A DNA stretch of 64,000 nucleotides from Luteibacter rhizovicinus DSM 16549 (lineage in GTDB: Bacteria > Pseudomonadota > Gammaproteobacteria > Xanthomonadales > Rhodanobacteraceae), in contig NZ_CP017480.1 of the NCBI RefSeq assembly GCF_001887595.1, forward strand, positions 4,554,001-4,618,000. The letters run 5' to 3'. Under the pieces are notes generated by a model. The model worked only from the letters and a program-made list of their open reading frames with translations, was not told the DNA's origin and did no database searches. Position 1 is the first letter of the stretch; every line of letters begins with the position of its first letter. Position numbers and translations under genes: made by a program. Below, one piece after another: positions 63,654 through 64,000 of this stretch.

Positions 63654-64000
63654 ATGCCGATGGACCGTATCGAAGCTATGAAAGTGTTCGTTGCCGCACT
63701 GGATGAAGGCAGCCTGGCGGGTGCCGGCCGGCGCCTTTCCCGATCGCCTGCGGCCGTGAGCCGGGCCATCGCCTTTCTCGAGCATCACGTCGGTGCCGAA
63801 CTGCTGCACCGGACCACCCGGTCGATCCGCCTGAGCGAAGCGGGCGAGCGCTATGCCGCGGCGTGCCGCCGCGTACTGGCCGAACTGGACGAAGCCGACC
63901 TCAGTGTGGCGGGCGAGCGTGCCTCGCCGCGTGGCACGCTGACCATCACCGCGCCGCCGGTCAGTGGCGAGGACATTCTTCGACCCGTCATCGACGCCTA
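63654..64000 (+). CDS. LysR-family regulator, 5' part only
   Basis: The window ends inside this gene. The visible 115 residues begin MPMDRIEAMKVFVAALDEGS and hold the full winged helix (LAGAGRRLSRSPAAVSRAIAFLEHHVGAELLHRTTRSIRLSEAG), then the start of the effector domain (GTLTITAPPVSGEDI). Divergent from the Na+/H+ antiporter with 63 bases between. Confidence 0.92.
   Translation, partial: MPMDRIEAMKVFVAALDEGSLAGAGRRLSRSPAAVSRAIAFLEHHVGAELLHRTTRSIRLSEAGERYAAACRRVLAELDEADLSVAGERASPRGTLTITAPPVSGEDILRPVIDA

Overview
The window is about 64 kb of GC-rich gammaproteobacterial chromosome. It looks like the Lysobacterales (Xanthomonadales), most probably Rhodanobacteraceae of the Luteibacter/Dyella type. 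This rests on three things: the order carB-carA ... dapB-dnaJ-dnaK-grpE-hrcA-recN ... fur-bamE-rnfH-ratA-smpB-ssrA, which is the Xanthomonas/Xylella order with insertions; a Xanthomonas-like tmRNA tag; and many REP-type repeats with TGTGGGAGCCG ends. The species call is inference from gene order and style, not from a database search. No prophage, IS element, CRISPR array, tRNA or rRNA was seen.

Positions 1-16.7 kb are conserved core. They hold pyrimidine/arginine (carAB) and lysine (dapB) biosynthesis, a hrcA-grpE-dnaK-dnaJ heat-shock cluster with a good sigma-32 promoter directly before dnaK, recN DNA repair, fur/bamE back to back, rnfH/ratA, and the trans-translation pair smpB/ssrA. Three insertions interrupt this core. 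The first is a CaCA-family cation antiporter behind a clear yybP-ykoY (manganese) riboswitch (2.2-3.5 kb). The second is a divergent two-component system, a MASE1-type histidine kinase with a NarL-type regulator (11.2-13.5 kb). The third is an apparently undescribed, highly structured GGA-rich small RNA candidate with a strong terminator (13.57-13.76 kb).

Positions 16.8-38.9 kb are accessory. They include a frameshifted secreted protein, an atypical Nramp transporter, a zinc alcohol dehydrogenase, hemerythrin, arylsulfatase, a CynR-like regulator, hemolysin III, a degenerate receiver protein, a Tat-exported FAD oxidase, a free-standing MASE1 membrane protein related to the kinase sensor, a MarR-EmrB type drug efflux pair, an FeS-type photolyase, two SDR/hydrolase genes, a RelE-like toxin-antitoxin operon with a perfect 28-bp operator, and an MFS pump.

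Positions 39-64 kb continue as accessory metabolism and regulation: a GH35 beta-galactosidase, DUF488, DUF1090, a HExxH membrane protein, MFS/AraC, a Fic protein behind two tandem palindromes, a TonB siderophore receptor, a quinone oxidoreductase/TetR pair with two operators, a uracil-DNA glycosylase relative, DNA polymerase II, SDR/LysR, a cysteine-free DksA relative, an FAD monooxygenase, a LysR/Old Yellow Enzyme/alcohol dehydrogenase redox group, a Na+/H+ antiporter, and the start of another LysR gene at the right edge. Most of this part consists of regulator plus divergent-target pairs, typical of a metabolically flexible soil or plant-associated bacterium. REPIN-like repeats sit between several convergent or adjacent genes.
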